From Methylobacterium aerolatum (GTDB taxonomy: Bacteria; Pseudomonadota; Alphaproteobacteria; Rhizobiales; Beijerinckiaceae): 64,000 nt of DNA. The translations under genes were made by a program, and so were the position numbers. The stretch covers positions 1 to 64,000 of the forward strand of contig NZ_BPQE01000017.1 in NCBI RefSeq assembly GCF_022179085.1, written 5' to 3'. The notes below the pieces were generated by a model. The model saw only the letters and a list, made by a program, of their open reading frames with translations. It was not told the DNA's origin and did not search any database. How positions within the stretch are numbered: position 1 is the first letter of the stretch; every line of letters starts with the position of its first letter. Positions 19,752 to 29,229 of this stretch are shown here, one piece after another.

Positions 19752-19912
19752 CGGCACCTTTCGGGGGATCGCTGCGGCGCAAAGCCTTGCAGTTCCCCCT
19801 TGCCCGATCCTGAAGCTCCGGGGAAAAGCTGTGGATCGCGGGGGCTGCCGGCGCGCCGGGATCGGCGGGGTCGAAGGGCCGGTCCGGCAGCGGGCCCGAG
19901 GGCGGGGACGGC

Positions 19913-22651
19913 ATGAGCACCTACCGCTTCGACAAGCTCCTGGCCCCCCGGTCGATCGCCTTCGTCGGCGCCGGGGCACGGGACGGCTCGGTGGGGCGCA
20001 GCATCCTCGAATCCCTGCGCCGCTCGGGCTATCCCGGCGCGATCACGCCGGTCCACCCCACGCAGGCCGACGTGGCGGGGCTCGCCTGCGCGCAGAGCCT
20101 CTCGGCCCTGCCCGCCCCGCCGGACCTAGTGATCGTCGCGATCCCGCCGGAGGGCGTGCCCGCCATCGTGGAGGAGGCGGGCCGGATCGGCGCCGCCGCC
20201 GCCGTGATCCTCACCACCGGCCTCGGCACGGGCCCGGACGATCCCGGGACCCGGGCCCGCATCGCCGCCCGGCGCCACGGGTTGCGCCTGCTCGGCCCCA
20301 ACAGCGCCGGGCTCGTCGTGCCCGCGCGGCGGCTCGACGCGGCCCTGTTCGCCCACCCCACGGCGCCGGGGGACCTCGCGCTGATCTCGCAATCGGGCTC
20401 CGTGGCGGCGGCCATCGTGGAATGGGCGAGCCGCCGCTCCGTCGGCTTCTCGGCGGTGCTGTCCATCGGCCATTCCCTGGACATCGACGCCTCCGATTGC
20501 CTCGACCACTTCGCCGCCGACCTCCGCACCCGCGCGATCCTGCTCTGCCTCGACCGCGTGGAGGATGCCCGCCGCTTCATGTCCGCCGCCCGTGCCGCCG
20601 CCCGCGCGAAGCCGGTGGTGGTGCTGCGCGCCGGGCGCCACCGGCCCCATCCAGCCTCCGTGGCCGGGCCGGTGGCGACGCATACCGGCGCCCTCGCCCG
20701 GCCCGATGCGGTCTACGCCGCGGCCTTCCGCCGGGCGGGCCTGCTCGCCGTGCAGGATCTCGACGAGATGTTCTCCGCCGTCGAGACGCTGGGCCGCCAG
20801 CGGCCGTTCCCGGGCAAGCGCCTCGCCATCGTCAGCAACGGCAAGGGCATCGGCCTCTCGGCCACGGATCGCCTGATCGAGCGGGCCGGCAGCCTCGCGG
20901 AGATCCCCGCCTTCGGCGCGCGCCCGGCCGGCAACCCGGTCAACCTCGGGATGGATGCGGGCGGGCCGACCTTCGCCGAGGCGTTGGCCCCGCTGCTGGC
21001 GGACGAGGGCAACGATGCCGTGCTCGCGGTCCATGTGCCGACCATCCGCTCCGATGCCGCCGCCGTCGCCGGCGCCATCGCCGGGGCCGTTCGCGAGGCG
21101 CGCCAGGGCCAGACGCGCCGGAAGCCGGTCTTCGCCGTCTCCCTGGGGGAGGCCGAGGCGGTGCGCGAGACCTTCTCCGCCGCAGGGATCCCGCATTTCT
21201 CGACCGATTCCGAGGCGATCGAGGGCTTCCTCCACCTCGTGCGCTACCGCGAGGCGCAGGACGACCTGATGCGCACCCCCGACTCCCTGCCCCGGGATTT
21301 CACCCCGGACACGGAGGCGGCGCGGCGAATCGTGGCCGACGCCCTGCGGCAGGGGGCGTCCTGGCTCGATCCGATCGCGGTGGGCGAACTGCTCTCCGCC
21401 TACCGCATCCCGGCGGTGCCGCTGACACTCGCCCCGGACAGCGACGCGGCGGCGGCCGCCGCGTGGCCCATGATCGCTGCCGGGCAGGCGGTGGCCCTCA
21501 AGGTCGTCTCGCCCGACATCGTGCACAAATCCGATATCGGCGGGGTCCATCTCGACCTCACCGGCGAGTCCGACGTGCGCGAGGCCGCCCGCCGCATCCT
21601 CAGCCGCGCCCGCCGGGAGCGGCCGGATGCCCGCGTCACCGGGTTCGCCGTGCAGCCGATGGTGCGCAAGGGCCGCCGCCGGGAGCTGATCGCGGGTCTC
21701 GCGGAGGATCCGGTCTTCGGTCCCGTCGTGGTGTTCGGCCGGGGCGGCACCGCGGTGGAGGTGATCGACGACCGGGCGCTCGGCCTGCCGCCCCTCGACC
21801 TGACGCTCGCCCGCGACCTCATCGCCCGCACGCGGGTCGCCCGGCGCCTCGACGCCTACCGCGACGTGCCCGCCGCCGACCTGCCGGCCATCGCCCTGAC
21901 GCTCGTGAAGATCGCCCAGCTCGCCGCCGACCTGCCGCAGGTCCGCGAACTCGACATCAACCCCCTTCTCGCCGACGAGACCGGCGTTCTGGCCCTCGAC
22001 GCGCGGGTGCGGATCGGCCGGATCCCGCAGAGCCGCACGGGCGACCGTGACCGCCGGGGCGGTGGCCATCCGGGCTTCGCCATCCGCCCCTACCCGGCGG
22101 AATGGGTGCGCACCCTCAACGTGAAGGATCGGGTGGTGCGGGTCCGTCCCGTCCGGCCTGAGGATGAGGACCTCTTTCGGGCGTTCTTCGAGAACCTCGA
22201 TCCCGAGAGCCTTCGCCTGCGCTTCTTCGGCCCGGTGAAGGCCTTCAGCCACGCCTTCCTCGCCCGGCTGACGCAGCTCGACTACGCCCGCGCCATCGCC
22301 TTCGTCGCCGTCGAGATCGACCCCGACGGGCGGGAGAGGATGCTCGGCGCGGTGCGGCTCCACGCGGACGCCAACCACGACAGCGGCGAATACGCCATCG
22401 GCGTCGGCCGGGACGCACGCGGCACCGGCCTCGCCTTCGCCCTGATGCGGCTGATGATCGATTGGGCCCGCTCCGAAGGCATCGGGCGGGTCGAGGGGAG
22501 CGTGCTCGCGGAGAACCGGGCGATGCTCGCCGTCTGCCGCCGCCTCGGCTTCACGCAGATGCGGGACCCGGAGGATCAGGGGATCCTGAAGGTGACGCTG
22601 CGGCTCGGCCCCGCCGACCGCGCCGCGCCTCAGGCCCCGCCGACCGGGTAG
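19913..22651 (+). CDS. bifunctional ADP-forming acyl-CoA synthetase / GNAT acetyltransferase (Pat-like)
   Basis: A 912-residue fusion. Domains in order: CoA-binding Rossmann domain (about 1-135), two succinyl-CoA-synthetase-like domains (about 150-450) with LISQSGSVAAAIVEWA and IVSNGKGIGL, an ATP-grasp domain (about 470-690) with VALKVVSPDIVHKSDIGGVHL, and a C-terminal GNAT domain (about 735-895) with VRPVRPEDEDLFRAFF and IGVGRDARGTGLAFALM as the acetyl-CoA loop. Enzymes of this architecture (Salmonella Pat/YfiQ) acetylate lysines, for example on acetyl-CoA synthetase; the synthetase half is catalytically dead in Pat. Its last 22 bases overlap the convergent glycosyltransferase gene. Confidence 0.9.
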   Translation: MSTYRFDKLLAPRSIAFVGAGARDGSVGRSILESLRRSGYPGAITPVHPTQADVAGLACAQSLSALPAPPDLVIVAIPPEGVPAIVEEAGRIGAAAAVILTTGLGTGPDDPGTRARIAARRHGLRLLGPNSAGLVVPARRLDAALFAHPTAPGDLALISQSGSVAAAIVEWASRRSVGFSAVLSIGHSLDIDASDCLDHFAADLRTRAILLCLDRVEDARRFMSAARAAARAKPVVVLRAGRHRPHPASVAGPVATHTGALARPDAVYAAAFRRAGLLAVQDLDEMFSAVETLGRQRPFPGKRLAIVSNGKGIGLSATDRLIERAGSLAEIPAFGARPAGNPVNLGMDAGGPTFAEALAPLLADEGNDAVLAVHVPTIRSDAAAVAGAIAGAVREARQGQTRRKPVFAVSLGEAEAVRETFSAAGIPHFSTDSEAIEGFLHLVRYREAQDDLMRTPDSLPRDFTPDTEAARRIVADALRQGASWLDPIAVGELLSAYRIPAVPLTLAPDSDAAAAAAWPMIAAGQAVALKVVSPDIVHKSDIGGVHLDLTGESDVREAARRILSRARRERPDARVTGFAVQPMVRKGRRRELIAGLAEDPVFGPVVVFGRGGTAVEVIDDRALGLPPLDLTLARDLIARTRVARRLDAYRDVPAADLPAIALTLVKIAQLAADLPQVRELDINPLLADETGVLALDARVRIGRIPQSRTGDRDRRGGGHPGFAIRPYPAEWVRTLNVKDRVVRVRPVRPEDEDLFRAFFENLDPESLRLRFFGPVKAFSHAFLARLTQLDYARAIAFVAVEIDPDGRERMLGAVRLHADANHDSGEYAIGVGRDARGTGLAFALMRLMIDWARSEGIGRVEGSVLAENRAMLAVCRRLGFTQMRDPEDQGILKVTLRLGPADRAAPQAPPTG

Positions 22652-23757
22652 CTGCGGCCCTTCCACGTCGCCGCCCCGGCGCGCTCCCGGCGCAGCAGGA
22701 CGTTCCACTGGATCGCCAGCGCCACGGCGATGGAGACGGGATGGAGGGGGATCGTCGCCGCCGGCTCGCGGGTGGCCAGCGTGATCGCCGCACGGGTCCC
22801 GAGCGACAGGGCCGAGGCGGCGCCCGCGAGCGCCGTCGCCTCCGGCGGCAGCAGGCCGAGGAGGCCGAGGCCGAGGAGCGGCAGCGGCAGCAGGTGGCCG
22901 AGGCCGAGCAGCGCCGTCCACAGGGGGAGCGCCCGGGGCGTGGCGAGGCCCTCGTGGGCGTTCTTCGAGAACCCCGCCCAGGCAGCGGGGAAGGTGTCGT
23001 ACATCCGGCAGGTGGCGAGCTCCGCCCCCGCCACGAGGTCGGTGCGGTAGCCGGCCCGGCGGAACAGGGGCGCGAGGCGCACGCCGTCGTGCAGGAAGGC
23101 GCGCACCGCCCCGTGACCCCCGGTGGCGGCGTAGGCTTCCGCATCGAACAGCACCATCTGCCCGCAGGCGGTGGCGAGCGACGGGTTCGGCAGGCGCCGC
23201 ATCAGCGGCATCGGCAGGTAGCCGACGAGCAGGAAGTTGATCATCGGCACGGTCAGGCGCTCACCCGACGTGTCCATGCGCTGGCGCGGTACGGCGCTGA
23301 CGAGGGCCGTGCCGGTGTGGCGGGCGCGGGCCGCGAGGGCGGCGGCGGCGGACGGCTCCAGGGTGACGTCGGCATCGATGAAGAGCAGCCAGCGCCCGCG
23401 TGCCTGCGTGGCGAGGTGGGCGCAGGCGTGGTTCTTCCCCGTCCAGCCCTCGGGCAGGTCCGGGACGGGGGCGAGCCGCAGGCGCGGGTCGCCGATCCCG
23501 GTCACGATGGCGGCGGTGGCGTCCGTCGAGTGGTCGTCGCCGACGATCACCTCCACCGGGACGCCCGTGCTCGCCAGCGCCGCCCGCACCGTGCCCGCGA
23601 TGTTGCCCGCCTCGTTCCGGGCGGGGATCAGGATCGAGACCAGCCCGTCGTCGGGCTCCGGCGCGGGGGTCTTGAGGACGAGGAGGTTCGCCACCGCCAC
23701 GCCCGCCGACAGGAGGGCCGCGAACACGCAGAGCAGGGCGAGGAGGGTGAGGATCAC
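22630..23757 (-). CDS. glycosyltransferase family 2, CrtQ-like carotenoid glycosyltransferase
   Basis: Membrane-associated GT2 enzyme of 375 residues, last gene of the carotenoid cluster. An N-terminal membrane helix (about 1-27) precedes the GT-A domain: SILIPARNEAGNIAG (41-55), GDD at 73-75, GWTGKNHACAHLA, and DADV at 128-131 for metal binding. Three or more hydrophobic segments follow, and the C-terminus WKGRSY matches the WKGRxY ending of staphylococcal CrtQ, which glycosylates 4,4'-diaponeurosporenoate. The GTG start at 23757 overlaps the acyltransferase stop by four bases (GTGA), showing translational coupling. It may instead glycosylate another lipid, but context favours a carotenoic acid. 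Confidence 0.8.
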   Translation of the reverse strand: MILTLLALLCVFAALLSAGVAVANLLVLKTPAPEPDDGLVSILIPARNEAGNIAGTVRAALASTGVPVEVIVGDDHSTDATAAIVTGIGDPRLRLAPVPDLPEGWTGKNHACAHLATQARGRWLLFIDADVTLEPSAAAALAARARHTGTALVSAVPRQRMDTSGERLTVPMINFLLVGYLPMPLMRRLPNPSLATACGQMVLFDAEAYAATGGHGAVRAFLHDGVRLAPLFRRAGYRTDLVAGAELATCRMYDTFPAAWAGFSKNAHEGLATPRALPLWTALLGLGHLLPLPLLGLGLLGLLPPEATALAGAASALSLGTRAAITLATREPAATIPLHPVSIAVALAIQWNVLLRRERAGAATWKGRSYPVGGA

Positions 23758-24506
23758 GGCGGCGACTTTCCGGCGCTGCGGTGGGCGGGGTCGAAGGACC
23801 GGCCCCGCAAACGGGCGGCGGTAGCCCGCCACAGGTCGTAGAGCCCGCCGACGCCCTTTCGCCCTGCGAGCAGGGGACGGAACCGGTCCGGCTCCCGGCT
23901 CATCACGTCGGCGCCGAGGCGGTCGAGGGTGTCCGTGAGCACCCCCTCGAGGCGGGCGAGGCGCTCGGGCCGGGGCAGGGCGGCGAGTTCGCCCGCCGTC
24001 ATCGGCGGGCCGAAGGCGGCGAAGGCCTCGGCCCCGCGCTCCTCCCAGAAGGCGTATTCGAGGGCGAGCGGCACGAACAGCGCGTCGGGCGCGAGTTCCG
24101 CCAGCCGGGCGACGCCGGGACGCAGGCCCAGGGGCCGGACGCGCACGTCCTGGAAGCGCCCCTGGGCGGTGATCCACAGCACGGCGCCGGGCCGGGTCAG
24201 GATCGCGCGGGCGGCGGCCAGGAACTGCGCCCCGCCGCGCGCCGTTTCCAGATCGACGCCGAAGGCGCCCATCCGCTCGAAGATCCGGTACTTGGCGAGC
24301 ATGGCCGCGTCGAAGGGCGCGCGGTGGTCGCGGCCGGGATAGAGGCGGTTTGCCAGCAAAATAATTACTGCGGCGTCCCACCACGCGGGGTGGTTGCAGT
24401 AGATAATGAGGGGACCCGGATGCGCGGCCGGCGGCGGCGCGCTCCAGTGCGGCTGGCTCAACCCGTCGAGATGGCGGCGCAGGAAGCGGGCGAACCACAG
24501 CCCCAT
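23754..24506 (-). CDS. PlsC-like acyltransferase of the carotenoid cluster (CrtO/CruD-type role)
   Basis: 1-acylglycerol-phosphate acyltransferase-like protein. From the ATG at 24506 it has 250 residues, with the catalytic NHPAWWD (H-x4-D, residues 38-44) and GAVLWITAQGRFQDVR as the second motif. Homologues often have a dozen residues before MGLWF, and in-frame GTG codons near 24608 could supply these, so the start is uncertain; frames further upstream run into a palindromic repeat. Being coupled to the CrtQ-like gene and downstream of two CrtN-like genes, it most likely adds the fatty acid to a glycosyl-carotenoid. It could also be an ordinary phospholipid acyltransferase. Confidence 0.75.
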   Translation of the reverse strand: MGLWFARFLRRHLDGLSQPHWSAPPPAAHPGPLIIYCNHPAWWDAAVIILLANRLYPGRDHRAPFDAAMLAKYRIFERMGAFGVDLETARGGAQFLAAARAILTRPGAVLWITAQGRFQDVRVRPLGLRPGVARLAELAPDALFVPLALEYAFWEERGAEAFAAFGPPMTAGELAALPRPERLARLEGVLTDTLDRLGADVMSREPDRFRPLLAGRKGVGGLYDLWRATAARLRGRSFDPAHRSAGKSPP

Positions 24507-24645
24507 GAAGCGCCAGAGGGCGGGGGAGACGGGCGGTACGGAGCGCGACGTTTGCCCTCCCCCCTTTGCGGCGCGATGGGTTGGCGAAGGCGGCGGAAGT
24601 CCCGTCACCGCATCATCCACCCAGCCGACCGGACGTGACGCCCCC

Positions 24646-24894
24646 CTCTCCCCGCCAGTGGGGAGAGACCCGTTTGCACCGCGTCGGGCAAACGGGAAGC
24701 GGAGGCGAAGCCGCAGCGGCGGCGAAGAGGCTTGCCGGATGAGGCTCGTCCCGCGTGCCCCCTCATCCCCGGCTGCCGCCCCGCTTCGGCGACATCCCAA
24801 GTCGGGCCCGCCCGACTTGGGCAACGAGGATCGGATCTCGGGCAAGCCCGAGGTCCGTGGTCACCGAAGCCCTCTCCCCGCAAGCGGGGCGAGG
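24646..24894. repeat. multi-hairpin repeat in carotenoid cluster (copy 1)
   Basis: The 415-base gap 24507-24921 has no gene but a chain of palindromes: CTCTCCCC-GCCAGT-GGGGAGAG (24646-24667), CCCGTTTGC/GCAAACGGG (24669-24696), a perfect 12-bp palindrome CCCAAGTCGGGC/GCCCGACTTGGG with a two-base spacer (24796-24821), and CCTCTCCCCGCAAGCGGGGCGAGG (24871-24894). Parts recur in inverted orientation at 28018-28223. Confidence 0.8.
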
Positions 24895-24921
24895 GGTTCC
24901 CACGGCGAAGTCCGTGCTTCC

Positions 24922-26460
24922 TCACGCCGACTTCCGCTCCTGGCCGCCGGCTCCCCGCGCATCCGCGTCCAGCGCGTCGGCGGCGATCCAGCCGGACATC
25001 ATCACCATCGGCATCCCCGGCCCGGGATGGGCGGCGCCGCCCGCGAGGTAGAGGCCGCGCACCTGACGGGAGCGGTTGCCGGGCTTGAAGGCGCCCATCA
25101 CCTTGCCGTGGGAGGCCAGCCCGTAGATGGCACCGTTCAGCACCTTGTAGCGCTCGTGGATGTCCTGGGGCGTCAGGTGGCGCTCCACCACGATCCGGTC
25201 CTCAAGGTCGGTCAGCCCGGCGGTGCGCTTGAGCTTGTCGATGATGGTCCGGCGGTAGTTCTGGAACAGCGGCCCGTCCGGGCGCCAATCGTGGTGCGGG
25301 CGCAGGTACGGCGTGTGGACAAGGACGTAGAGCGCCTCGCCGCCCTCGGGCGCCACCGAGGGATCGGTGGAGGAGGGAGCCGCGAGGTAGGCCGTCGGGT
25401 CCGGGGCGGGCTCGCCCTTGCGGTAGATGTACTCAAACTCCTCCTCGGGATCGCGGGAGAAGACGAAGTCGTGGTGGGCGAGGTGCTCGTAGCGCTCCTT
25501 GAGGCCAAGATAGAGCACCACGCCGGAGCAGGCCGGCTCGGGGTTCTTCTTCTCGAAGGATTTTCCGGGTTCGCCGCCGATGAGTTCCTTGTAGGTCCTG
25601 ACCGAATCCATGTTCGAGATCACGGCGTCGAACGCCGTGGTGCCCTCGGCCGTGCGCACACCGCGTACGGCGCCATTGGCGGTCTCGATGCCCGTCACCT
25701 CGACGCCCGGCTTCAGGGTGGCGCCGAGTTCGCCCGCGAGCTTGGCGAGCCCCTCCGCCACGGCGCGGGTGCCGCCCATCGGGTACCAAACGCCTTCCGA
25801 GGTCTGCATGTGGGCGATGGCGCAGAGCACGGCGGGGGCGCCGTAGGGCGAGGAGCCGACATACTGCACGAAGTGGTCGAGCATCTGCGCGAGCCGCGCA
25901 TCCTTGACCTTGCCGCGGATGGTGGAGGCCACCGAGGCGTGCATCCGCAGCGACAGCACGTCCCGCAGAGTGCCGGGGTTCATGTTCTCGCGGATGTTGA
26001 TGGTGTCGAACAGGTCTTCGACCGGCTTCCAGAAGAAGAACTTTTCCGAGACCCCGTGCAGGTGCTCGGAAATGGAGATGAACTTTTTGTAGCCGTCCCC
26101 GGTGCCGGGGGCGAAGCGGTCCATCTCGCGGGCCATGGTGGCCACGTCCTGCATCAGGTCGATGCGGGTGCCGTCGTCGAAGAAGCAGCGCCATTGCGGG
26201 TCGAGGCGGCGCAGGTCCATGTAGTCGTGCACGGAGCGACCGGCCTCGCCGAAGATGCGCTCCAGCACCCGGGGCACGGTGAGGATGGTCGGCCCCATGT
26301 CGAAGCGGAAGCCGCCCTCGTGCAGCACGGCGGCCTTACCGCCGAGCCAGCCGTTCTTGTCGTAGACGGTGACGCGATGGCCTCGGGCGGCGGCGACGCA
26401 GGCGGCGGCGAGTCCCCCGAGCCCAGAGCCGATGACGGCGACGCTCGAATCCTGGCTCAT
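24922..26460 (-). CDS. CrtI/CrtN-family carotenoid desaturase/oxygenase (CrtP/CrtNb-like)
   Basis: FAD-dependent enzyme of 512 residues. The N-terminal dinucleotide motif is VAVIGSGLGGLAAACVAA (GSGLGG at 11-16), then FRFDMGPTILTVPRVLERIF. The C-terminus GLYLAGGAAHPGPGMPMVMMSGWIAAD is the second FAD block. Its HPGPGMPMV ending and MGPTILTVP block look more like the oxygenase branch (CrtP/CrtNb) that converts terminal methyl groups of diapocarotenes to aldehyde or acid than like a plain desaturase, but this split needs a tree. The ATG at 26460 fits the family start. It lies between the ABC permease and the acyltransferase, on the same strand. Confidence 0.85.
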   Translation of the reverse strand: MSQDSSVAVIGSGLGGLAAACVAAARGHRVTVYDKNGWLGGKAAVLHEGGFRFDMGPTILTVPRVLERIFGEAGRSVHDYMDLRRLDPQWRCFFDDGTRIDLMQDVATMAREMDRFAPGTGDGYKKFISISEHLHGVSEKFFFWKPVEDLFDTINIRENMNPGTLRDVLSLRMHASVASTIRGKVKDARLAQMLDHFVQYVGSSPYGAPAVLCAIAHMQTSEGVWYPMGGTRAVAEGLAKLAGELGATLKPGVEVTGIETANGAVRGVRTAEGTTAFDAVISNMDSVRTYKELIGGEPGKSFEKKNPEPACSGVVLYLGLKERYEHLAHHDFVFSRDPEEEFEYIYRKGEPAPDPTAYLAAPSSTDPSVAPEGGEALYVLVHTPYLRPHHDWRPDGPLFQNYRRTIIDKLKRTAGLTDLEDRIVVERHLTPQDIHERYKVLNGAIYGLASHGKVMGAFKPGNRSRQVRGLYLAGGAAHPGPGMPMVMMSGWIAADALDADARGAGGQERKSA

Positions 26461-26672
26461 GAGGCGGGTACGCTCCGATCGGACGGGGCAAAGGGCCCGG
26501 CCCTGAAAGCCCATTCCGACGCAGCGGATACCGGTCCGTCGCAGGAATGCGCGTTGCAACGATGATCCGGAGCCGGTCGCGATCGCAGCGAGATCGCGGC
26601 TAGCCCCAGGGTGAAGCTAGACATGGGCCGTTGGCGGTCAACGTGCCCAGCCGTCGCGGAGAACGGTATCCC

Positions 26673-26770
26673 CGTCGTCTTTGCGAGCGGTGCGAAGCGA
26701 TCCGGGGCGGACGCCTCGTCCGCCGACGGCCCGCTGCCCCGGGCCGCTCCGCGTCGCTCGCGATGGCGGG
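26673..26770. repeat. degenerate dispersed palindromic repeat
   Basis: Diverged copy: CCGTCGTCTTTGCGAGCGG...CGATCCGGGG and CCCCGGGCCGC...CGCTCGCGATGGCGG. It sits in the 320-base gap between the ABC permease and the CrtP-like gene. Confidence 0.65.
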
Positions 26771-26782
26771 ACGGCGATGCCA

Positions 26783-27991
26783 TCAGATCGGCCGTCTCGC
26801 GACGCCCGCCAGCGCCACGCCGATCCCGGCGAGCGCCAGGGCGGCGAGTACCGCCAGGGAGGGCAGGGCGGCGGCGAAGCCGTCCCCGAGGGCCGACTGG
26901 TAGGCCTCGATCGCCCAGGCGTTGGGGGTGAGCCAGCCGGCCTGCTGGAGCCAGGGCGGCATCAGGAAGCGCGGCACCATCGAGCCGCCGACGGCCGAGA
27001 GCAGGAGCACGCCGAAGGTCGCGGCCAGGTGCGCCTGCTGCCGGGAGGCGGCCAGCGCGCAGGCCGCCAGCGCCAGCCCCGCCGCCATGGCCGAGACGAG
27101 GAGGCAAGCTGCCAGGAAGGCGGGCCAGTGCGGCCCGATCTCGACCCCGTAGAGGAGGGCCGCCGCGAGGAAGATCAGCCCCGCCTGGACGACGCCCTGC
27201 ACCGTGAGGAAGCTGAACTTGCCGAGCACCACGACGGGCAGCCCGCCGGGCCCGGCCATCAGCCGGTCGCTTAGGCCCGATTCGCGCTCCTCCACCAGGG
27301 AGAGGGCTCCCTGCATGGCGGCGAACAGCAGGAACACGGCGGTGATCGCCCCGGCATAGTAGCTCACCCGGGCGTTGGCGGTGCCGGCGGCGGTGCTCGT
27401 CCGCTCCACGAGGTCGGCGAAGGAGAAGGGCTCCTTCTTGGCGCGCTGCTCGGCGAAGGCTTCGTCGAGGAAGCGCCGCTCGTCGGGGCCGATCTTGCCG
27501 CTGCGCTCCACGTCGGCCACGACGCGGGAGAGCACCACGTCGGGCAGGGCCTCGTTCAGCACCCGCTGGAGCTGGCCCAGCGCGATGGGCGTCGCCAGCG
27601 CCTTGGCGGGGTTCTCGACGAGCACGACCGGCTTGTCGGCCGGGGCGGGCGTATCCCCCGCGGGGCGGGCCAGGAGATCCCCACGCAGCGCCAGTGCCAC
27701 GTCCACCTCCCCGGCCCGGACCGCATGGGTCACCTCCACGAGGTTCGTCGCCGGCAGGCGGGTGATGCGCAGCGACGGGTCGGCTGACAGCGCGTCCATC
27801 AGCCGATGGGTGGCGGGCGAGCCGACGAAATCGGCGAGGCCGAGATGGATGCGGATCCGGTCGCCGATGGCGCCGGAGAAGATCGCCGCGAAGATCGAGA
27901 AGATCACGGTGGGCAGCACGAAGGCCATCACCAGCGCCGCCCTGTCGCGGAGCAGGGACAGCAGCATCACCCGGAAGGCGGCGCCGATCAT
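26783..27991 (-). CDS. ABC-2 type transporter permease
   Basis: Inner-membrane exporter subunit, 402 residues. It has one N-terminal membrane helix (about 18-42, LVMAFVLPTVIFSIFAAIFSG), a periplasmic domain of about 165 residues, and five to six helices at 215-398, including the ABC-2 signature SLVEERESGLSDRLMAGPG before helix 3. This is the YhgE/DrrB-like exporter architecture. It belongs with the ATPase encoded 255 bases upstream and lies between the two CrtN-like genes, which suggests a carotenoid-related lipid or glycolipid as cargo. The substrate is not shown by sequence. Confidence 0.88.
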   Translation of the reverse strand: MIGAAFRVMLLSLLRDRAALVMAFVLPTVIFSIFAAIFSGAIGDRIRIHLGLADFVGSPATHRLMDALSADPSLRITRLPATNLVEVTHAVRAGEVDVALALRGDLLARPAGDTPAPADKPVVLVENPAKALATPIALGQLQRVLNEALPDVVLSRVVADVERSGKIGPDERRFLDEAFAEQRAKKEPFSFADLVERTSTAAGTANARVSYYAGAITAVFLLFAAMQGALSLVEERESGLSDRLMAGPGGLPVVVLGKFSFLTVQGVVQAGLIFLAAALLYGVEIGPHWPAFLAACLLVSAMAAGLALAACALAASRQQAHLAATFGVLLLSAVGGSMVPRFLMPPWLQQAGWLTPNAWAIEAYQSALGDGFAAALPSLAVLAALALAGIGVALAGVARRPI

Positions 27992-28017
27992 GGGGTGAGC
28001 CCTCGGGCGCGGTGTTG

Positions 28018-28223
28018 CAGCATCTCCCTCGCCCCGCTTGCGGGGAGAGGGCTGACCGCCCCTCGTCGGGGGCGAAGCGAGGCGGCAGCCGAAGGTGTGG
28101 GGGTGGCCAGGATGAGATTCATCCTGTCGGCCCCCACCCCATCGCTTCGGCTGCGCCTCCGCTTCCCGTTTGCTCGACGAGGTGCAAACGGGCCTCTCCC
28201 CGCAAGTGGGGAGAGGGGGACCG
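28018..28223. repeat. multi-hairpin repeat in carotenoid cluster (copy 2)
   Basis: The gap between permease and ATPase genes is filled by CTCGCCCCGC-TT-GCGGGGAGAG, a long imperfect palindrome centred near 28113 (GGGGGTGGCCAGGATGAG/ATCCTGTCGGCCCCCACCCC), CCCGTTTGC...GCAAACGGG and CCTCTCCCCGCAAGTGGGGAGAGG. Segments match the repeat at 24646-24894 in reverse orientation. Confidence 0.8.
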
Positions 28224-28246
28224 GCGCTCGATCCGGCGTAAACTCC

Positions 28247-29224
28247 TCACGGCCGCTGACCCGATGCCACCAGCGGCCGCACCTCCGCCTCGCCGACATC
28301 GCGCGGCCGCAGGGCCTCCACGTAGAGGGTTTCCAGGCGCGGCGAGCGCACCCGCACCTCGCCCACCGGCACCCCCTGGGCGCGGAGCGTGCCGAGCAGC
28401 GCTGCCCCGTCGAGGCCAGCGCGCTCGCTCGTCCGCCAGCGCAGGCCGGAGACCCCGGCCGAGGCGAAGCCCGCCCGGCGCAGCACCTGCTCGGCGGCGG
28501 CGTCGGGGGCGGCGTCGAGGATCAGTTCCCGCTCCGGTGGGCCGGTGCGGAGCCGGGCGAGGAGGTCGGCGAGCCGTCCCTCGCGCACGATCCGGCCCTG
28601 CGCCAGGAAGGCGACCCGGTCGGCCAAGCGCTCGGCCTCGGGAAAGTCGTGGGTGGCGATGAGGATCGCGGTGCCCTGCTCGCGCAGGCGGTGCAGCACC
28701 GCGTGGATCGCGGCGCGGGCGGCGAGGTCGACGCCGTTCGTCGGCTCGTCGAGGAGAACCAGGGCGGGCTGACCGATCAGGCCGGCGGCGATGTTGACCC
28801 GGCGCTGGTAGCCGCCGGACAGGGTCATCACCACCCGGTGCGCCACCGCCTCGATGTCGGCGAGACCCAGGGCCCGGTCCACGGCGGCCCGGCGCTCCCG
28901 CCGGGGCAGGCCGGCGAGCTGGGCGAAGACGGAGAGGTTCTCGGCCACGGTCAGGCGGGGGTAGAGGGCGATCTCCTGCGGCACCCAGCCCACCGCCCGG
29001 CGGGCCGCCCCGGCCCGGTGCGGGTCGGCGCCGCCGACGCGGACGGTCCCGGCCTCGGGACCCAGGCGCCCGGCCACGAGGCGCATCAGCGAGGTCTTGC
29101 CCGCGCCGTTCGGCCCGAGCAGCGCCAGGGTTTCGCCCGCCTCCAGAATGAGATCGATGCCGTCGAGGACCCGCCGCCCTCGCAGGGAGAGGGCGACGTT
29201 CGTCAGGACCGCGACCGGCGGCAT
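28247..29224 (-). CDS. ABC transporter ATP-binding protein (carotenoid cluster)
   Basis: ATPase subunit of about 325 residues. Walker A GPNGAGKTS (37-45), Q-loop in VGWVPQEIALYP, signature LSGGY (135-139), Walker B ALVLLDE (154-160) and the switch His in ATHDFPEAE are all present. After the ATPase core (about 235) there is a 90-residue C-terminal domain similar to that of DrrA/CcmA-type exporters. The ATG at 29224 is five bases after the DUF2141 stop; an open frame extends upstream but overlaps that gene. It partners the permease downstream. Confidence 0.9.
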   Translation of the reverse strand: MPPVAVLTNVALSLRGRRVLDGIDLILEAGETLALLGPNGAGKTSLMRLVAGRLGPEAGTVRVGGADPHRAGAARRAVGWVPQEIALYPRLTVAENLSVFAQLAGLPRRERRAAVDRALGLADIEAVAHRVVMTLSGGYQRRVNIAAGLIGQPALVLLDEPTNGVDLAARAAIHAVLHRLREQGTAILIATHDFPEAERLADRVAFLAQGRIVREGRLADLLARLRTGPPERELILDAAPDAAAEQVLRRAGFASAGVSGLRWRTSERAGLDGAALLGTLRAQGVPVGEVRVRSPRLETLYVEALRPRDVGEAEVRPLVASGQRP

Positions 29225-29229
29225 CGGCC

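Noticed and set aside
24507-24845. N-terminal extension of the acyltransferase gene
   Set aside because: The extra residues are translated repeat sequence, and the same peptide-like string appears in the other repeat copy at about 28150-28200, so it is not part of the protein.
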